Below are positions 60,037 to 64,000 of a DNA stretch of 64,000 nt, in pieces. The stretch is from Polyporus tsugae (taxonomy: Eukaryota; Basidiomycota; Agaricomycetes; Polyporales; Polyporaceae). The translations under genes and the position numbers were made by a program. Where the stretch lies: assembly GCA_024305745.1 (NCBI GenBank), contig JAHRBS010000008.1, positions 2,046,001-2,110,000 on the forward strand, in the 5' to 3' direction. The notes beneath the pieces were generated by a model. It made no database searches. It saw only the letters and a list, made by a program, of their open reading frames with translations, and was not told where the DNA came from. The stretch's first letter is position 1. Each line of letters starts with the position of its first letter.

Positions 60037-61777
60037 TTCAGATTGGAAGTCGAATGGGGAACCGAGACGTGAGTGTTTGCTGAGAATGAGGGCTGACTGA
60101 AGGGATACAAACAGTTGGGCATAAGTACTACATACTGTAGGACTGGCCAGGGACTGGCCAGCGGGGACTCGAGCGAAAGGTACCGATTTGGCGGGGCAAG
60201 CCTGGATCTCCGCGCGCTTGAAAAAATGAAAAAATGGACAAGAAGCTGTGCTACGGCGCTTCGCATTTCCGGTAGTTCCGCAAAGCAGCCTTGGGCAATC
60301 GAGATCGCCCTTGATCATGTACTTGAGTCTTGTGCACCACTTGCTTGTAAGTATGTATGTAGCCAGGTGGGAAGGATGTGGATGTCCTGTTGTTGCTCGT
60401 AGTGTTTACGACAACATCACTGTTGGGGACAACGTCAGCCGAGGTCTCTCACGGACTTAGACGATCGTCAGATTGAGATGTCGGTGCTGCCGTGGGCGGG
60501 GTCCACGGAGGAGCAGCGTATGGTGACCAATGAAGCTCTAGAACGATCTGTAGGGTGTGCCAGGATCGGAGAGGGAAGGAGATACCGAATATTTTAGGGT
60601 TTAGCGAGCCGTGTAGAAGAGGGTAGAGATCTGAGGAGATGGGGCGAACTCTAGGTATACGGACAAGAACGGGATGCATACTACAAGTGGATCATGGGGA
60701 GGGGATAATTCTTGGACGCTATCCGGTTTCTCCGGAGACAGGTTACACCATCTATGACATTGATGGTGTAACATGCATGTGGGCAATGCTAGTTTGACGC
60801 CAAGAAGGAGGGACTAGAAGTACTACAGTAGCACCACGTGGGTGAATGGAGGTGGAGATATATCGATGGGAGGGGGCGCACAAGTGGATAGGATGCAAGG
60901 GAGACAGGCACGAGGCCGGGAGTCTGAGAATGACAGATGCAGCTATCTTACATGCAGGCGTTTCAGAGTGAGCGGCAAGATGCATGGTCGAGAACGGAGG
61001 ACGGAACGGAGAGAGGCGTCTGATTTGGGGGTCGACGATTGGTGGGAATTCGAAATAGTGTTAGGAAGGAGGGGGCGACGGTCGGGGTGGACACAAAGCC
61101 GCTGAGCGTTGACAGATCCATTTTCCCGCGGGGTTTGTAGGGGCGCAGACGGCAAAGAGGCAGGAAGCACTCGGAGAGGACGGGGGCGTGTGGAAAAGGT
61201 AAGGAGTAGTCGGTTTATCAAAGGGAGCAACATGTGGGGTGCAGTGAACGGTTGGAAGCAGGGAGGGTGTCTTCACAGGATTTGTCAGAGTTGGATGGGC
61301 AACAAGGAGAATTGAGAAGACGGCCGCGGGGTGTGTGCATGGTGTTAACGTCGGGATGGCGTGAGGCGGCTGTGTGAGGAAAGGACGGCGTGGGAGTGGG
61401 ATAGGGACAGGGATAGGATGCCGGCGGGGCAAGTGCGGACTCGGGCGCCGGAGAAGCAGCCAGCACCGACAGAGGCTGAGCGCTGAGCGAGCGGGGCCTG
61501 TGAAGAGATGCGGTTCGCGGAGGGAGTCGCGACGTCAGCAGGAGGGACGATAAGATCCGGATCTGCGTGGGCGTCATAGCCACGCGGGGCATGTATGGAG
61601 ACAGCCGTAGATGGGGAAGCCGGCGGGCCCGGGGTGTCGGGGTGGGAGAGGATCTGAGATTGGGGGAAGGGGGGGCGGGCCACGTGTGGGGAATGAGCAT
61701 GGGCAAGGCGGGTCTTAAGGCGACGGGCTGCGACAGCCTCGCAAGCGCTTCCCTCCAAATCTCTCCCATCACCCCCA
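60037..61777. other. upstream region of TUP1
   Basis: These 1.7 kb precede the Tup1 ATG and should contain its promoter. No gene is supported. The part from about 60800 to 61700 is purine-rich on the plus strand. A perfect inverted repeat is listed separately, and a short tandem of gactggccag occurs near 60142-60161. Confidence 0.45.
60742..60772. repeat. 11-bp perfect inverted repeat with 9-nt spacer
   Basis: The arms gttacaccatc (60742-60752) and gatggtgtaac (60762-60772) are exact reverse complements around a 9-nt loop. It lies 1 kb upstream of the Tup1 ATG. It could be a dyad protein-binding site, an RNA hairpin in a transcript, or chance. Confidence 0.8.
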
Positions 61778-64000
61778 ATGTCCTCCACAATATACAATGT
61801 GCGCACCCGTCCCGCCCCCGATCCCCCGCCCCTACTCACCATCCTCCCCCAACAGCACAAACACTTACAGCCCACCGGCGCAGGTCCTCAGGGCCCAAAT
61901 GCCTTCTCCACCCTCAACCAGTGCTTCAGCCAGATCCGCGACGAGTTCAACACCCTCCAGGAGCAGTGTGACCACCTTCGCAGCCAGCGCGACGAATACG
62001 AGGGCAAGAGTACGCCTTATCCCCCCTTCTTTCTTCTCCCCTCTCCCCCACTCATCTCCCTTCCCTCCCCAGTAACCAGCCAGGTCAACGAACTCAACAT
62101 CATCCGCCAATCCCTCTACGACCTCGAAACTCAGCACGGCAAGATTCGCCAGCAGTACGAGGAGGACGTCCGCCTTCTCCGCGCAGAGCTCGACCAGTTC
62201 AAGCGTCGCGGCGCCCCAGAGCCCCTCGGCCTCGCCTCTCTCGGCCGTGATCGCGACCGCGATGCCCGCGAGAGAGACCGAGATCTGGCTCTCAACCGCG
62301 ACCGCGACCTCAACCGTGATCGCGACCTCAGAGACCGTGACCCCCGCGATAGGGAACGCGATCGTGACCGCGACGTCGTCATGGCCAACTCCGGCCCCCG
62401 CCCGGACGCCCTTGGACGCGAAGCCCTTGGTCTCGGTAGGCCACCTCTTCCCGGCGGGCCCCCTCCAGGTCCTCCTGGTGAGCCTCTCGGTCCCCTCGGT
62501 CTTACTCCCCATGCCGGTCCCGTTGGTCTCGGTGTCGGTGCAGGTCCCGGCGGAGGTGGAGGCTATGGCGACCCTTACTATGGTCGTGACCGCGACCGTG
62601 AGAGAGACCGCGACCGCGAGAGAGATAGGGACCGCAGTGTCATTGACCGCGACCGTGAGCAAAGGGACCGCGACCGTGACCGGGACAGGGACCGCGACGG
62701 TCGTGACGTGAAGCGTATCAAGACCGAACGGGACCGGATGAAGCCTGATCGTACAGGTACGTTATCTGTTGGAACATCTTGCGTTTCCTCATTCTCATCC
62801 ACGCCCTCCGCCCCTTCCTCATCCCTCGTTTGTCACTCCATCGTCTCCCCCCCCTTCTGCGTCTCTTTGTCCATCTTCTTCCCACGTCCTCGCACCCCCC
62901 TTCCCTGCAACTCCGTTCGCGAATCCTTGCCCGTATGCCCCGCCCTCGCCTACCCTCCGCATCACGTCGGTTTCTGCCCTATTCGACGTTGGCTACGTCG
63001 CAGACGTCTTCTCACCCTCGATGGGCCCCCAGCCTCCACCATCCCACCTTCCACCTCACCATCATCATCAGTCGATTTCTCTCGGCCCAGCCGCTCCCCC
63101 ACAACCGGCATCCAACGGTGCTCCCCCAACGCCCTCTGGACCTCTACCCTCATCCGCCGCCCAGGCAACTCCCAAGCTTCCTCCCACACCTAGCGCTTCG
63201 ACCCCATACACGACTGGCCCGGGTGGACCGGGGCCGGGACCGGGCGCTCCAGGGCCAGGGCAGGAAGCCGCAAACGGGGTTATGGGTCAGTGCTTCTGGC
63301 TTTTGATTTTAAATCTCGTTTTTGCTAACTCCCCCGCGTTTTCATCCTATCACCGTGTCGTGCGCGACCTCGCACATCCATATACCCCATATTCGGTCAC
63401 GGCAGGGCCACAACCATACCCACCGACTCCTACGGCAACTTCCACGTCGGCCCAAGAGCCTCCAAACTCTATGGCCATTGCAACCCTTCCCCCTCCTCCT
63501 GGATCCTCCGTTGTGATTCCTCCTATGCCTGTGGACCTCAGCATGGATCCGCAGAGTGTGCCGCCTGAGTTGAAGAACGAGGGCGTTGATTGGTTCGCAA
63601 TCTTCAACCCTGCACCGTCTGGGCCGGAGGGACCGGGCGGGCAGTTGACGAGGAAGAGGAATTTGGACGTGCACCTGGTGCACACTTTGATGCACGAGAG
63701 GTGAGTCCGCGCCATTTGGCAATGATGCTGGTTTGCTAACTGGTCACACGCAGCGTGGTGTGTTGCGTTCGATTCTCAGCGGATGGCAAATATCTCGCCA
63801 CCGGTTGCAACCGAACAGCACAGATCTATGACACAAAAACTGGTCAGAAAACTTGGTACGTCTTCCTCTGATCTGGTTCACTTATCCACTCTAATATGCG
63901 TTATAGCGTGCTTGTCGATGAGGCCGCGAGCAAAACGGGGGACTTGTACATCCGGAGCGTGTGCTTTAGCCCAGATGGCAAGTATCTTGCCACAGGTGCG
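61778..64000 (+). CDS. TUP1: Tup1-type transcriptional corepressor, 3' end beyond window
   Basis: The product is a global corepressor acting with Ssn6/Cyc8-type partners on nuclear genes. Visible exons: 61778-61798, 61856-62009, 62073-62756, 63004-63285, 63406-63700, 63754-63855 and 63907 onward, all in phase. The start MSSTIYN spliced to HKHLQ matches what I recall of basidiomycete Tup1. The tetramerisation helix spans about 20-104 ([36 protein letters not shown]). Two Arg/Asp/Glu-repeat segments follow, at about 116-159 and 230-281, separated by Gly/Pro. After a His/Pro-rich linker the WD40 region begins near residue 480 ([30 protein letters not shown]). The first intron (57 bp) is a multiple of three and free of stops. 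The third (247 bp) is long for this locus, so its internal structure is less sure. Confidence 0.92.

Overview
This window looks like nuclear DNA of an Agaricomycete basidiomycete, probably a wood-decay or polypore-type fungus. The evidence is dense GT-AG introns of about 50-80 bp splitting almost every gene, pyrimidine-rich leaders, F-box proteins of the mushroom-expanded type, an Agaricomycete-style microsomal P450 relic, and fungal-specific families (Tup1, Skt5/Chs4, Zn(II)2Cys6, HCNGP). Gene models were built by hand from codon phase, splice sites and remembered family motifs. No homology search was run, so all family names rest on motif recognition.

Layout. 1-1794 (+): 3' part of a cortical PH-domain (Num1/Mcp5/ApsA-type) gene. 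3009-5324 (-): six-exon class I cyclic-nucleotide phosphodiesterase. 8671-10258 (-): Ser/Pro-rich conserved protein of unknown function. 10259-24556: 14.3 kb with no supportable gene. 24557-27191 (-): Skt5/Chs4-type chitin synthase activator ending in a CaaX box. 27192-33616: a second gene-poor stretch. 33617-34811 (+): F-box-like protein. 35157-36715 (-): secreted M28 aminopeptidase. 37476-38242 (+): five-exon orphan. 38717-40581 (+): eight-exon L-fuconate dehydratase of the enolase superfamily. 41519-42626 (-): alpha/beta hydrolase lacking its nucleophile serine. 43961-45505 (-): F-box protein. 47880-49402 (+): P450 pseudogene. 49702-52686 (-): long coiled-coil protein. 53222-54508 (-): HCNGP/SAP30BP protein. 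54853-58315 (+): Zn(II)2Cys6 regulator, divergent from the HCNGP gene. 61778 to the end (+): Tup1 corepressor, cut by the window edge.

The genes do not form a biosynthetic cluster. Several are regulatory or polarity related: phosphodiesterase (cAMP signalling), Skt5 (chitin deposition), PH-domain anchor (nuclear migration), Tup1, HCNGP and the Zn cluster protein (transcription). This is ordinary euchromatic mixing, not evidence of a joint pathway. The best leads for follow-up are the serine-less hydrolase, the Tup1 mixed-charge Arg/Asp segments, the coiled-coil protein with a possible winged-helix head, the orphan five-exon gene, and the large gene desert upstream of a lineage-specific protein. 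I found no mobile element with recognisable coding capacity, no tRNA or rRNA, and no CRISPR-like array.
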